DNA of 64,000 nt. Origin: Clostridium algoriphilum (lineage in GTDB: Bacteria > Bacillota > Clostridia > Clostridiales > Clostridiaceae). The stretch is from contig NZ_JAIZZK010000018.1 in NCBI RefSeq assembly GCF_020443705.1, positions 25,704-89,703 on the forward strand, given 5' to 3'. Both the position numbers and the translations under genes were made by a program. Of this stretch, positions 50,087-59,692 are shown one piece after another (position 1 is the first letter of the stretch; the number at the start of each line of letters is the position of its first letter). The notes below the pieces were generated by a model, which was not told the origin of the DNA, ran no database searches, and saw nothing but the letters and a program-made list of their open reading frames with translations.

Positions 50087-52759
50087 ATGTTCAATAAAAA
50101 TTTAATACTGACAAAAAAAATATCTTTATTTCTATTATTTGCAATGACTCTTTCAGTAATGCCACCAGTTTTACATAGTTCTGTAAACGTTCTTGCAGAT
50201 GAGGTACAAGCTGTCAAGCCTACTTCAAATTTTCCAACTGAAAGTGTAATAGGAAAAACAATTCCTATAAAATTATCTGATTCAAGCTCTGGTACAATTT
50301 ATTTTACTACAGATGGGAGTGATCCTACTACTAAAAGCTACAAGTATAGCACTCCTATAACTATAAATGATTCTATAATTAAAAATAATACTATAACAAT
50401 CAAAGCTCTTGTTGACGATAGTTCTATAGCTTCATTTGTATATACTGTAGATAATGATTTAGTACTTCTAAATAATGAGGCCTCTATCCCTGCTGTTATT
50501 AATGAAATGACGCTACAAGAAAAAGCAACACTACTTGGTGGTTCTAAAATAAAACCGTTAGCCGGTGCAGCAGGAAGCACTCAGGCAATAGCAAGATTAA
50601 ACATCATTGGAACATCACTTTCTGATGGCCCAGCTGGAATTAGGATTACTGCAAAACCTGCAGGTTTCACTGATTCTCAGGGTAATCAGGCTGTAAGAAA
50701 TGCTACCTGGTGGGCTAATGGATCAGCGCGTGCATCTACATGGAATACTTCTCTTCAAAACCAAATGGGTACAGCTTGGGGCAAAGAGATGTATTTCTTT
50801 GGTAATGATCTTTTGTTGGGACCCGGAATGAACATTCAAAGATATGCACTAAACGGCAGAAACTTTGAATATTACTCTGAAGATCCACTGCTTACTGGCA
50901 AGACTGGAATCGCAGAGGTTAACGGTATTCAGTCTCAAGGGGTTGGTACTACAGTTAAGCACTACGCTGCAAATAATCAGGAAAACGGTAGAAGCAACTT
51001 ACCAGAAACCATTAGCACGAGAGCACTTCGTGAGATATATTTAAGAGGTTTTGAATATGTTGTTGAAGGAGCTCAACCTTGGTCAATTATGACATCTTAT
51101 AACCAAATTAATGGTGTAAGTACAGCAGCGAACCCTGAGCTATTGAAATCAGTTCTCAGAACCGATTTTGGGTTTAAGGGATTTGCTATGACGGATTGGG
51201 GTGGACAAGGTAATGCTTCGTATTGGCCAGCACAAGCAGGAAATAATGTACACTCCTCATTAGTAAAGGCTGGTAACGACCTATCTATGCCAAGTGGTAA
51301 TCCAACCAACATTATAGCTGGATTAGACTCAAAATTTATAACAATGTCTAATGTTGATACAAGTGTTAAAAAAATTCTTGAGTATGTTATTAAGACGCCG
51401 GCATTTAAAGGTGTTACTGTAAGCACAGAACCTAGTCCCTATACATCAGAAAACTTAGAAATTGCTAATAATGTAGCTGTTGAAAGTATGACTTTATTAA
51501 AAAACGACACTATAAATAAAAAACATTTAGTTCAAATAAAAGGAAAAGATAGTGGAGTAAATAACAAACAGTCACTCCCAATTAAAGGTAAAAACATTAT
51601 TGCCATAGGTACTGGAAACGATAATATGGTAAGAGGTGGTTCAGGTAGTGGAAGTACTAATGCTGACACTACAAATTCACTACAACTTCCAGCTGCACTT
51701 TCAGCTCTCGGTAAAACTGTAATAAATTCTACTTCTTCAACTTATAACTTTCCACAAGTAGATAGTGTTATTGGCGCTACTGATATGTTTACCGGTATAA
51801 GTACTATAAATAAAGAGATTCAGGTAAGCGATACTCAAATGGTAGATCTCGTACGCGGAAAAGATGCTGCAGTAATGACACTTCGAGGAGATTCAGGTGA
51901 AGGGTCAGACATAAAGGATATAAAAGGGGCATACTATCTCAGTGATGCCGAAAGAGCATTGATCAATACAGCTTCTGTTAAATGCCGCGCCGCAGGTGTG
52001 CCATTTATAATTGTCATGAATATGGGAGCTCCAATAGAAATGGATAGTTGGAGAGATAAGGCAGATGCTATATTATTTGCATGGGAACCAGGTGTAGTTC
52101 TTGGTAGGCCTGTTGCCGAAGTATTGACAGGTGCTGCAAATCCATCTGGTAAATTATCAACAACTTTCCCTGTGAATGTTAAAGGATACTATAATAATGG
52201 TACTAAATTGCTACCATATTCATCTGCAGAGGACAACTTTGGTTCAACCACTGGAACTACTTATGATGAAGGTATTTATGTAGGATATCGTTATTACGAT
52301 AAATACAAGGTTCCTGTATCTTATGAGTTTGGATATGGAAAGAACTACTCAACATTTGATTATAAGAAGCTTAAACTGAATTCATCTTCATTTACTAATT
52401 CTAAGAGTATTCTAAATGTAACTTTGGATGTTAAGAATACAAGTAGTGTTAACGGTAAAGAAGTTACTGAATTGTATGTAGGCGCTCCTGGCAAATCAAT
52501 GGATAAACCAGTTAAGGAATTAAAAGGCTTTGCTAAGACCAATGTTCTATCAAAAAATAAGAAACAAACTTTGAACTTTAACCTTGATGCAATGTCTCTT
52601 GCCTCATTTGATGAAAAACGTTCAGCATGGGTTATAGAGCCAGGTAATTACAAAGTATATGCTGCAGCATCCTCTAAGGATATAAGACAAACTGCAAAGT
52701 TTAATGTACCACGAGAAATAGTTGTTAAGACAGTGAGCAATGTGCTTAAACCTAATTAA
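50087..52759 (+). CDS. Secreted GH3 family beta-glycosidase
   Basis: This 890-residue exported enzyme has a signal peptide (1-37, ending LHSSVNVLADE), a chitobiase/hexosaminidase C-terminal-type beta domain (about 45-125, TIYFTTDGSDPT), then a GH3 N domain with LSDGPAGIRI. The catalytic nucleophile is Asp370 in FAMTDWGG. A GH3 C domain follows (GEGSDIKDI, WEPGVVLGRPVAEVLTG) and a fibronectin-like C-terminal domain (VTELYVGAPG). It probably removes terminal beta-linked glucose or related sugars outside the cell; the exact linkage is open. Monocistronic, with a good promoter and terminator. Confidence 0.93.
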   Translation: MFNKNLILTKKISLFLLFAMTLSVMPPVLHSSVNVLADEVQAVKPTSNFPTESVIGKTIPIKLSDSSSGTIYFTTDGSDPTTKSYKYSTPITINDSIIKNNTITIKALVDDSSIASFVYTVDNDLVLLNNEASIPAVINEMTLQEKATLLGGSKIKPLAGAAGSTQAIARLNIIGTSLSDGPAGIRITAKPAGFTDSQGNQAVRNATWWANGSARASTWNTSLQNQMGTAWGKEMYFFGNDLLLGPGMNIQRYALNGRNFEYYSEDPLLTGKTGIAEVNGIQSQGVGTTVKHYAANNQENGRSNLPETISTRALREIYLRGFEYVVEGAQPWSIMTSYNQINGVSTAANPELLKSVLRTDFGFKGFAMTDWGGQGNASYWPAQAGNNVHSSLVKAGNDLSMPSGNPTNIIAGLDSKFITMSNVDTSVKKILEYVIKTPAFKGVTVSTEPSPYTSENLEIANNVAVESMTLLKNDTINKKHLVQIKGKDSGVNNKQSLPIKGKNIIAIGTGNDNMVRGGSGSGSTNADTTNSLQLPAALSALGKTVINSTSSTYNFPQVDSVIGATDMFTGISTINKEIQVSDTQMVDLVRGKDAAVMTLRGDSGEGSDIKDIKGAYYLSDAERALINTASVKCRAAGVPFIIVMNMGAPIEMDSWRDKADAILFAWEPGVVLGRPVAEVLTGAANPSGKLSTTFPVNVKGYYNNGTKLLPYSSAEDNFGSTTGTTYDEGIYVGYRYYDKYKVPVSYEFGYGKNYSTFDYKKLKLNSSSFTNSKSILNVTLDVKNTSSVNGKEVTELYVGAPGKSMDKPVKELKGFAKTNVLSKNKKQTLNFNLDAMSLASFDEKRSAWVIEPGNYKVYAAASSKDIRQTAKFNVPREIVVKTVSNVLKPN

Positions 52760-52791
52760 GTACTTAGTTTAGAAAATGTGATTTACTATCT

Positions 52792-52834
52792 TAACTTAAC
52801 CCCCTTAACATACTATATTAAGGGGGTTAAGTTA
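52792..52834. terminator. Terminator of GH3 gene
   Basis: Perfect 17-bp arms TAACTTAACCCCCTTAA and TTAAGGGGGTTAAGTTA with a 9-nt loop. Confidence 0.92.
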
Positions 52835-52889
52835 TATTAAGAATCAACATTATTTTAAAACATAATAGACTCATACGAAAACTTCATAC

Positions 52890-53927
52890 TTAACGCCCAT
52901 ATACCTTTTCTATTATATTCTGACATTTTAATGCTTCATCAAAATTAGCATCTATGCCTTCTGAGCTGTTATTATAAATCTTATTTGCAAAATTTATAAG
53001 TGAAGCTGTATGACAATTTTGAAAGAATCCTAATGAATTTCTTTTGTCAGCATAATATCTTAATAAACTATCTCCTGATGCTACATTTTTAATTTCTGTT
53101 GAATTGCTTTCATATTTATATATCTCAATTTCATAAGGATTATTAAAGTTAATTTTTATGCTACCGTGGCTTCCGTAAACTACATAATCATCTGTTTGAT
53201 CCCTTTCAGTGAATATTCTTGAAACCTCTAGGCTTCCAATGGTTCCATCTTTTAGTGTAAAATCACAGTTTGCTATTTCATCAACTTGTGTTCTTTCCTT
53301 AAAAAAAATCCTAGTCCTAGCTTCTACTTTTTCTATATCGCCCATAGTGAATTGTATCATATCAATTAAATGAACTCCTAAATCAAGTAGTGCTCCTCCA
53401 CCAGAATTTTTTCCAGTTCTCCAAGTATCCTTTTTCTTTTCATTTAAATAACTATCATGATATGTTCTCACTTTAAAATCTATAATTTGTCCTATTGTCC
53501 CCTCCTCAAGTTCTCTTTTTAAGAGCGTAAGAGATGGCATAAATCTGTAAACTAAAGATACAGAATTTATTATATTATTATCCTTAACAAGCCTCGCCAT
53601 TTCCACAGCATCTTGCATACTTGAAGCTAGTGGTTTTTCGCAATATATTGCTTTGCCATATTGAACTGCTTTTTTTACTACATCAAAATGTGCATCATTT
53701 GGTGTACATATATCTATGAAATCAATCTCTTTATCCTTAAATACTTGTTCTACATCAGTGACATTTATAGTGCCACTAATTGGAACATTTATAGGCTTTC
53801 TTGTTACAATATATTTTAAATTCAACTCATAAGGAAGTTCAAACCTAATGTTTGCATCACAAACTGCTAACGAGTGAGTTATCGCTATCGCGCCATATCC
53901 TATCATTGCAAAATTTATCTTTCTCAT
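52890..53927 (-). CDS. Gfo/Idh/MocA-family sugar oxidoreductase
   Basis: This 345-residue NAD(P)-dependent dehydrogenase has Rossmann motif GYGAIA (10-15) and the EKP motif at 97-99 (YCEKPLASS). Its C-terminal alpha/beta domain contains GGGALLDLGVHLIDM, the usual catalytic/sugar-binding segment. Members oxidise or reduce sugars, inositols or aminosugar derivatives. A DeoR regulator gene lies 74 nt upstream on the same strand and likely controls it. Substrate unknown. Confidence 0.93.
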   Translation of the reverse strand: MRKINFAMIGYGAIAITHSLAVCDANIRFELPYELNLKYIVTRKPINVPISGTINVTDVEQVFKDKEIDFIDICTPNDAHFDVVKKAVQYGKAIYCEKPLASSMQDAVEMARLVKDNNIINSVSLVYRFMPSLTLLKRELEEGTIGQIIDFKVRTYHDSYLNEKKKDTWRTGKNSGGGALLDLGVHLIDMIQFTMGDIEKVEARTRIFFKERTQVDEIANCDFTLKDGTIGSLEVSRIFTERDQTDDYVVYGSHGSIKINFNNPYEIEIYKYESNSTEIKNVASGDSLLRYYADKRNSLGFFQNCHTASLINFANKIYNNSSEGIDANFDEALKCQNIIEKVYGR

Positions 53928-54001
53928 AATTTAATACCTCACTTTTCATATTAAATATTATACCCTATCTATAAAATTAGATGTAGTTATTCACAATAGT
54001 T

Positions 54002-54763
54002 CTAAATTAGTTCTACGCTTACTTTTTCCAGTTCACTGCATATTAACTCATCTGGCCTTTCATCTACAATTATTGCATCTATATCATATATATTTGCAAA
54101 TTGATATGTTGCATCATAATAAAATTTCTTGCTTTCCATAACTAAATAGACTTTTTTTCCTGAAGTAATAATAGCTTTTTTCGTATTTCCATCTTCCACA
54201 TCATAAGTTGTAACACTTTTATCGAACATATTAACTCCACAGCTACCTATAAATGCTCTATTTACCTTGTGCTTTAATATACTCTCTATAGCAGTTGATC
54301 CTGCGAACCCATTTACTTCTTTATTAAACACTCCACCAGTCCCTATTACGTCTACATTGTCACAATGTGAAAAGGTTCTAATAATATCAATCATATTAGT
54401 TATAACTATGAGTTTTTTATTCCCTTTTGCGATCATCTCAGCAATTAGTATATTTGTGGATGATATATCTAAAAAAATCGTTTCTCTTGACTTTATAAGT
54501 TCGTAAGCCTTTTCTGCAATCTTTATTTTACCTTCTATATTTATATTTTTTCTAGTTAATATGTCATTATGTGGAGCAAATTTTCTACTTAATACTCCGC
54601 CTCCATATGTTCTTTTAATAATCCCTCGTTTTTCTAAATTTTTCAGATCTTTTCTTATACAATCTTCTGTTACATCAAACCTTTTGCTTAGCTCCTTTAC
54701 AACTACCTTTTGGTTTTCATTTAGCAGCTTAATAATTTCTTCTACTCTTTCCTCTGCAAACAA
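54002..54763 (-). CDS. DeoR-family transcriptional regulator
   Basis: This 253-residue repressor has an N-terminal winged helix (VKELSKRFDVTEDCIRKDLKNLEKRG) with the DeoR signature end RTYGGG. The C-terminal sensor domain binds phosphorylated sugars in this family (IGTGGVFNKEVNGFAG, then FIGSCGV). It is transcribed toward the Gfo/Idh oxidoreductase. The upstream ORF is a HAD phosphatase about 185 nt away. A ribosome site GGTGGAG precedes the start. It probably senses a sugar phosphate related to the neighbouring enzymes. Confidence 0.93.
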   Translation of the reverse strand: MFAEERVEEIIKLLNENQKVVVKELSKRFDVTEDCIRKDLKNLEKRGIIKRTYGGGVLSRKFAPHNDILTRKNINIEGKIKIAEKAYELIKSRETIFLDISSTNILIAEMIAKGNKKLIVITNMIDIIRTFSHCDNVDVIGTGGVFNKEVNGFAGSTAIESILKHKVNRAFIGSCGVNMFDKSVTTYDVEDGNTKKAIITSGKKVYLVMESKKFYYDATYQFANIYDIDAIIVDERPDELICSELEKVSVELI

Positions 54764-54948
54764 AGTATCTCCACCTTACCCTATTGAATATATACATATA
54801 ATGAAGCACAATATATTATTTCCTATAAAGCCTATTAATCTACATTATAATTTATTAATATTTTCTTCTAAATTATTATCATTTCCATTTAACCTATTTA
54901 TGCTACCATATACTTTATTAATCTTTTCATCTAACCTTTCGATGTTTA

Positions 54949-55848
54949 TTAGACTACTTTATCATTTAGTATAAACTTGTCTATAACATGAGCAACGCCA
55001 TTCTCCTCGTTTGTATAGGTAACATAATCAGCAATTTCCTTAATTTCTGGGAATGCATTTCCCATTGCTACCCCTAGTCCTGCATACTCGATCATTTGTT
55101 TATCATTCCCCGAATCCCCTATACAAATAACCTCATATGGCTTAATTTTAAGCTCTTTTGCAAGCTTTTCTATGCCCGATCTTTTACTAGAGTCTTTCTT
55201 CATAACTTCCACAATAAAAGGTGCTACCTTTGAAACAGTAAATTTTTCTAACAACTCTTGCGGTAGCTTTGACATGTCTGTAAATAATTCTTTGTTAAAA
55301 TCTTTTTTAGCTTTAATTTCGATATCTTTTACTACAATGCTTGGAAACAACGCTTGGATATCTCCTACCATACTTAAATCTTCATTTATTAACATGATTT
55401 TTGTAATTAGAGTATCCTCTTTAAGAGAATTGAAATCCATCATTTGAAGTGGTAGGTTATTTGCTATAGAATCAATCTTACTAAAATAGTTGCTAGAGTG
55501 TATTAATATACTTTCCTCTGAATACATATTTAAGTTTATATTGAGCTGCTTTACTAAATCAAATACATACTTAAAGTCTTCATAACTAATTGGGTCACAT
55601 TGAATTATTTTTTCTTTTGTATTATTCATAACTACAGCTCCACTACATACCACCGAGTAATTGTCCTCACTTATTAAATCAAGTTCTTCTAAATAATTCT
55701 CAATACCTTGAATTGTACGACCTGAAGCAATTACGACTTTAACTCCCTGCTGTTTAGCTTTTTTAATTGCCACAATGTTTTCTTTAGAAATTTTTTTATT
55801 ATCAGAAAGCAATGTACCGTCCATATCTAACACCAATAATTTATACAT
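54949..55848 (-). CDS. Cof-type HAD phosphatase
   Basis: This 299-residue haloacid dehalogenase superfamily phosphatase has motif I LDMDGTLLSD (nucleophile Asp7 or nearby Asp9), motif II ASGRT, motif III Lys region and motif IV IGDSGNDKQMIEYAG. The type IIB cap (about 85-200) is present, as in Cof/YwpJ enzymes that hydrolyse sugar phosphates or flavin-type phosphates. It lies 12 nt after the UPF0303 gene, so both are likely one unit. The substrate is unclear. Confidence 0.93.
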   Translation of the reverse strand: MYKLLVLDMDGTLLSDNKKISKENIVAIKKAKQQGVKVVIASGRTIQGIENYLEELDLISEDNYSVVCSGAVVMNNTKEKIIQCDPISYEDFKYVFDLVKQLNINLNMYSEESILIHSSNYFSKIDSIANNLPLQMMDFNSLKEDTLITKIMLINEDLSMVGDIQALFPSIVVKDIEIKAKKDFNKELFTDMSKLPQELLEKFTVSKVAPFIVEVMKKDSSKRSGIEKLAKELKIKPYEVICIGDSGNDKQMIEYAGLGVAMGNAFPEIKEIADYVTYTNEENGVAHVIDKFILNDKVV

Positions 55849-55860
55849 ATAAAAATCCCC

Positions 55861-56331
55861 TTATTTTCGTAAAAATTCTTCTAAAACCTCTACAATTAGA
55901 TTATGTTCTGTTATTTGTCTTAAACCAGATGAAGAAATAGTGCCTACCACTCCAACATTTTTAATGATTATTGGGAATGCACCTCCGTAGGGACAATACT
56001 CCTCAGACGAAATATGGTACTTTTCTTCAATTGTCTTTTTTAAAAGTTTTAGTGTTGTTCCTATGTACAAAGAGCTGACACCAAATCTATTAACCACTCT
56101 GTTTTTTCTAATAATCCATTGATCATTATCTGGTGATGTTCCCGCAAATGCATAATGAAATAATTGATGACCACACTTTGTAATATCAATTGTCATTGAT
56201 AAATTCTCTTTTTTTGCTTTCTCAATCAACCTCATTCCTATTTGTAATGCTGTTTCATTTGTAAATTCAGTGAATTGTATCAATTCCTCTTGTTTTTCTA
56301 TATCTCTTAGCATTTTTTCATAATCTTCCAT
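55861..56331 (-). CDS. UPF0303/HbpS-like heme-degrading-domain protein
   Basis: The ATG at 56331 has AAAGGAG about 7 nt upstream and is preferred to the upstream start at 56352. The 156-residue product matches UPF0303 (GlcG/HbpS-like fold): [36 protein letters not shown], and [18 protein letters not shown]. Related proteins bind heme or small metabolites, and several are linked to sugar or aminosugar operons. It is encoded just before the HAD phosphatase gene. The function is unproven. Confidence 0.85.
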   Translation of the reverse strand: MEDYEKMLRDIEKQEELIQFTEFTNETALQIGMRLIEKAKKENLSMTIDITKCGHQLFHYAFAGTSPDNDQWIIRKNRVVNRFGVSSLYIGTTLKLLKKTIEEKYHISSEEYCPYGGAFPIIIKNVGVVGTISSSGLRQITEHNLIVEVLEEFLRK

Positions 56332-56691
56332 AACATTTCTCCTTTTCCACATGTTTTAATCATACGAAAATAATTAAATAAATCTTAATTACGTATTGAA
56401 GTTTTCTTATTTTAATTATACAATAGGAGAAAACAATAAACAATAATAATAAACAATAAACAGTTAACAAATAACACTAAATGAAAAAACAATGAATAAT
56501 TAACAACAGTTTTATAAACTATATAATCTACTATAAAAAGGAGGTATAATATTTAATTAGATATAGAATTCAATTTTCTATAATATTTAATGGTTAATAT
56601 TTTATACCAGTAACTTAAGTTTACCAATATATTGTTGATAATCTAGTGTTTGCAATTAGAGACTTATAAAAATTTAAGATGAGGTGTTAAA
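56332..56691. other. Intergenic with AACAATAA-rich tract
   Basis: Around 56431-56475, AACAATAA-type units repeat in a low-complexity stretch. No gene was seen. The rest must contain divergent promoters for the UPF0303 and RmlD-like genes. Confidence 0.4.
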
Positions 56692-57558
56692 ATGGAAAAA
56701 ATATTATTAACAGGCGGAAATGGTTTCTTTTGTACAAGATTTGCTCAGAGATATCAAAACACTTATGAAATTCTCTCAGCAAATACGTCCATGCTTGACG
56801 TTACTAATGAAGCGCAAGTAAATGAAACTATTAAAAATTTTAACCCAGACTACGTTATTCATGCAGCCGCCAAAGCAAGTACTGATTTTTGTAATGAAAA
56901 TCCAGAGCTTGCATATAAAATTAATGTTACAGGAGCAATAAATGTCGCTAAAGCTTGCAAGGAAGTACATTCTAAAATGATATTCATTAGTTCTGAGCAA
57001 GTTTTTAATGGTAACACTAATGGTGGCCCCTATACAGAAGATGTTACTCCCTGTCCTGATACAGTTTATGGACAAAATAAACTTGAAGCTGAAGGCTTAC
57101 TAAAAGAAATACTCCCTGAACTTTGGGTTTTAAGATTCACTTGGCTATTTGGTATCCCTGAAAGAAATTGTGGTATGTCGGCTAATATACTTTGGGGTAC
57201 ATTGACCGATATTTTAAAAGGCAAAAAATCATTGGTTACTCCAAATGAATATAGAGGGCTAACTTATGTCCATGAAGTTATAAACCAATTTCCAAAAATA
57301 TTTCAAATTCCTTATGGTACCTATCATGTTGGAAGTCATAACGATTTAAGCCGTTATGATATATGCACTTTAATTATAAAGGAAGTTGGCCTTGAACATA
57401 GATTAAATGAATTATTAGGGAAGGATTTAGAAAAATATAAAAACCATACAAGAGATATCAGGTTATGTACTGATAAAATTAAAAGTTTTGGTCTAGAGTT
57501 TTCAGAATCAGCAGATGGTGTCAAAAAATGTATAAAAGAATTCAAATTAAAATTATAA
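56692..57558 (+). CDS. RmlD-like NAD-dependent sugar epimerase/reductase
   Basis: This 288-residue extended SDR has cofactor motif TGGNGFFCTRF (7-17), the NAD-binding IHAAAKAS segment and catalytic Tyr126-x3-Lys130 (VYGQNK). Ser100/Ser101 with EQVFNG is typical of the dTDP-4-dehydrorhamnose reductase group. The length fits. The gene is alone on its strand with GAGGTG before the start, and no other rhamnose genes are nearby. It could be a nucleotide sugar reductase or another sugar dehydrogenase. Confidence 0.88.
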   Translation: MEKILLTGGNGFFCTRFAQRYQNTYEILSANTSMLDVTNEAQVNETIKNFNPDYVIHAAAKASTDFCNENPELAYKINVTGAINVAKACKEVHSKMIFISSEQVFNGNTNGGPYTEDVTPCPDTVYGQNKLEAEGLLKEILPELWVLRFTWLFGIPERNCGMSANILWGTLTDILKGKKSLVTPNEYRGLTYVHEVINQFPKIFQIPYGTYHVGSHNDLSRYDICTLIIKEVGLEHRLNELLGKDLEKYKNHTRDIRLCTDKIKSFGLEFSESADGVKKCIKEFKLKL

Positions 57559-57756
57559 TAAAAAGAGTAAAATATGGTATAATACCATTACACTGCAAAT
57601 TTAGAATCAACAGAAAACATTTACAACTTCTACCTTATAGATAGAGTTACTAAAAATTTAACAACCAATTCTAAGGAAAGCAGAAATTTTCTAGGTATTT
57701 TATATTAGAAAATTATAGGTAATAAATTAGTTTTAAAATTTTAGGAGGTTACATTA

Positions 57757-58020
57757 ATGGAAAAAGTAGTTACAATATTAAATGAACAAGGATTACATGC
57801 TAGACCAGCTTCTATTTTCGTAAAAACTGCAAGCAAATTTAAATCTAATGTTAGCATTGTACATGGTAGCGGAGTTGCAAATGCAAAATCTATAATAAAC
57901 ATAATGAGTTTAGGTTTAAAGAAAGATGAAGAAATTAAAATCATCACAGAAGGAATAGATGAAAAGGAAGCTATGGATGCTTTATTAGCCCTTGTAGAAA
58001 GTAAATTTGGCGAAAAATAA
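57757..58020 (+). CDS. HPr phosphocarrier protein
   Basis: This 87-residue PTS protein carries the phospho-His14 in LNEQGLHARPAS and the regulatory Ser45 in AKSIINIMSLG, the site phosphorylated by HPr kinase in Firmicutes. Length and motifs match functional HPr or a Crh/HPr paralogue that keeps the active His. AGGAGG precedes the ATG. Monocistronic and far from ptsI, as is common for clostridial ptsH. Confidence 0.95.
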   Translation: MEKVVTILNEQGLHARPASIFVKTASKFKSNVSIVHGSGVANAKSIINIMSLGLKKDEEIKIITEGIDEKEAMDALLALVESKFGEK

Positions 58021-58442
58021 AATCGGTTTGGATTAAGAACATAAAAAGGTGTTAGGATTAAATGACACTTATAAAAAGATAAAGTAACATATAACTATAA
58101 TAAGTTTATGTTACTTTATTTATTTAATTATACCTTTTATAGCTATTCAAGGACTTATACAACCAAACAATACAGCTATATTAAAGAACAAAACCTTAAG
58201 TCGCAAGCTTCCAAGTAATAATAATATATTATTTATTTGATTTCGCTAATAAAACTATAATTAGCTGAGTTTATAAGTCTTAATAGTTTGAAAGATAATG
58301 ATACATCTCTTTTTTATATTTATTATACATAAACTTACACATTTTTTACAATATTCTATGTTAACGATTTATATTCTAATTAGATAAACAAAATTATTAT
58401 TGTATACATTTATGAATACTATTATAATTATAAAGATTAAAT
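58021..58442. other. Intergenic, no gene recognised
   Basis: Very AT-rich. No coding frame or convincing structure was seen apart from the hairpin at its end (58443-58477). Confidence 0.45.
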
Positions 58443-58477
58443 AAACCCATATCTTAATTAAATTAAGGTACGGGTTA
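58443..58477 (-). terminator. Terminator of metal-binding lipoprotein gene
   Basis: TTAACCCG-like and CGGGTTAA arms with an inner CTTAATT/AATTAAG stem. Confidence 0.6.
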
Positions 58478-58519
58478 ATACTTATTGAGAACATTATTAT
58501 AGTCTACCATTATAGAATT

Positions 58520-59455
58520 TTATTTCAAACTATTATAAATATTGAGAAGATTTTCTTTCATGCTTTCAATATAGGTCTTATTTTCTTCTTTGCTTTCTAT
58601 TGTATATATCTTTTGAACCTTAGCCCCTGCAGATTTTGCAAGAGTTTCGGACACTCTTGGGCTAGCTAATTCTTCCATAAAAATCACTCTTATTTTATCT
58701 TTTTTAACAATGTCTACTAGTTTTTTTAGTGTTTGAGGGCTAGGCTCGCCTCCTCCAAATACACTTTCTACACTATTTTGTTTTAATCCAAAATCTCTGC
58801 ATAAATACCCAAAGGCAGCATGACCTGTAACAAAATTTTTATTTTGTACTCCCTTAAATTTAACTTTATATTCGTTATAGAGCTTATCAAGTTGAGCTGA
58901 AAACTCTTCATAGTTTTCCTCATAAAATTTTTCATTTTTCTTATCAGCTTTAACCAATGCATCTTTTATGTTTTTAGTTTGTATTTTTGCGTCTTGCAAA
59001 CTAAGCCATATATGTGGATCATACTGACCAGTCTCTTTTCCTGCTGGGTTATTTAATGGAGTTATCCCCTTTGATGAATCAACTACAACTAAATCCTCAT
59101 TATCTATAGAAGTTAAAGTTTTATCCACCCAGGTTTCCATTCCAAATCCAGAATATACAAACAAACTTGAGTTACTTATGTCTTTCATATCTTTTATTGT
59201 TAAATCAAAGTCATGAGGTTCAACACCTTCAGGCACAACCGTTGTTACTTCTATTTTATCTTTACCAACCGCCTGTGCAAATTCCTTTAAAGGATTAAAA
59301 GATACTACAACCTTTAATTTTGAATTTTCACTTTGATTACTGTTATTAACAGCTCTCTCTTTTGCACTACTTGTAGATTTTGAGCATCCTACTAATGTAG
59401 CTAAAATACAAGTTGAAAGTATGATCATAATAAATTTTTTCAATATTTTTTTCAC
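58520..59455 (-). CDS. Metal ABC transporter substrate-binding lipoprotein (ZnuA-like)
   Basis: This 311-residue cluster A-I binding protein has a lipobox LVGC with Cys24. Metal ligands are seen as VEPHDFDL, YDPHIWLS and VTGHAAFGYL. The C-terminal acid ligand region is FMEELASPR. Members deliver Zn2+ or Mn2+ to an ABC importer. No permease or ATPase gene is adjacent. A TGCAAA-CCA-TTTGCA palindrome lies in its promoter region. The His-rich loop common in ZnuA is absent, so Mn remains possible. Confidence 0.9.
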   Translation of the reverse strand: MKKILKKFIMIILSTCILATLVGCSKSTSSAKERAVNNSNQSENSKLKVVVSFNPLKEFAQAVGKDKIEVTTVVPEGVEPHDFDLTIKDMKDISNSSLFVYSGFGMETWVDKTLTSIDNEDLVVVDSSKGITPLNNPAGKETGQYDPHIWLSLQDAKIQTKNIKDALVKADKKNEKFYEENYEEFSAQLDKLYNEYKVKFKGVQNKNFVTGHAAFGYLCRDFGLKQNSVESVFGGGEPSPQTLKKLVDIVKKDKIRVIFMEELASPRVSETLAKSAGAKVQKIYTIESKEENKTYIESMKENLLNIYNSLK

Positions 59456-59468
59456 TCCTCAGTATTGT

Positions 59469-59483
59469 TGCAAACCATTTGCA
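59469..59483. promoter_or_regulatory. Palindrome upstream of metal-binding lipoprotein
   Basis: TGCAAA-CCA-TTTGCA, a perfect palindrome 14 nt before the start codon. It may be a metal-responsive operator, but it does not match the classical Zur, MntR or AdcR consensus. Confidence 0.4.
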
Positions 59484-59627
59484 TTCACTATATTAATATA
59501 CCCGTGTATATGCAACTTGTCAATGTTTTAATTATCACCTTAGTGCTCTATACTTATACATTTGCTCCTACTTTTAATTGTTGCATGCGTGTTTATGGAT
59601 TTTAATGTTATATATATTACACGAAAA

Positions 59628-59658
59628 AAAAGTATGTATTTCTACAATACATACTTTT
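59628..59658 (-). terminator. Terminator of RNase J gene
   Basis: Arms AAAAGTATGTATT / AATACATACTTTT with a 5-nt loop and an A-rich flank on the plus strand (T-run on minus). Confidence 0.85.
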
Positions 59659-59692
59659 CTAGCAATCTTAATATAAATTGCTTTAACTCCAA

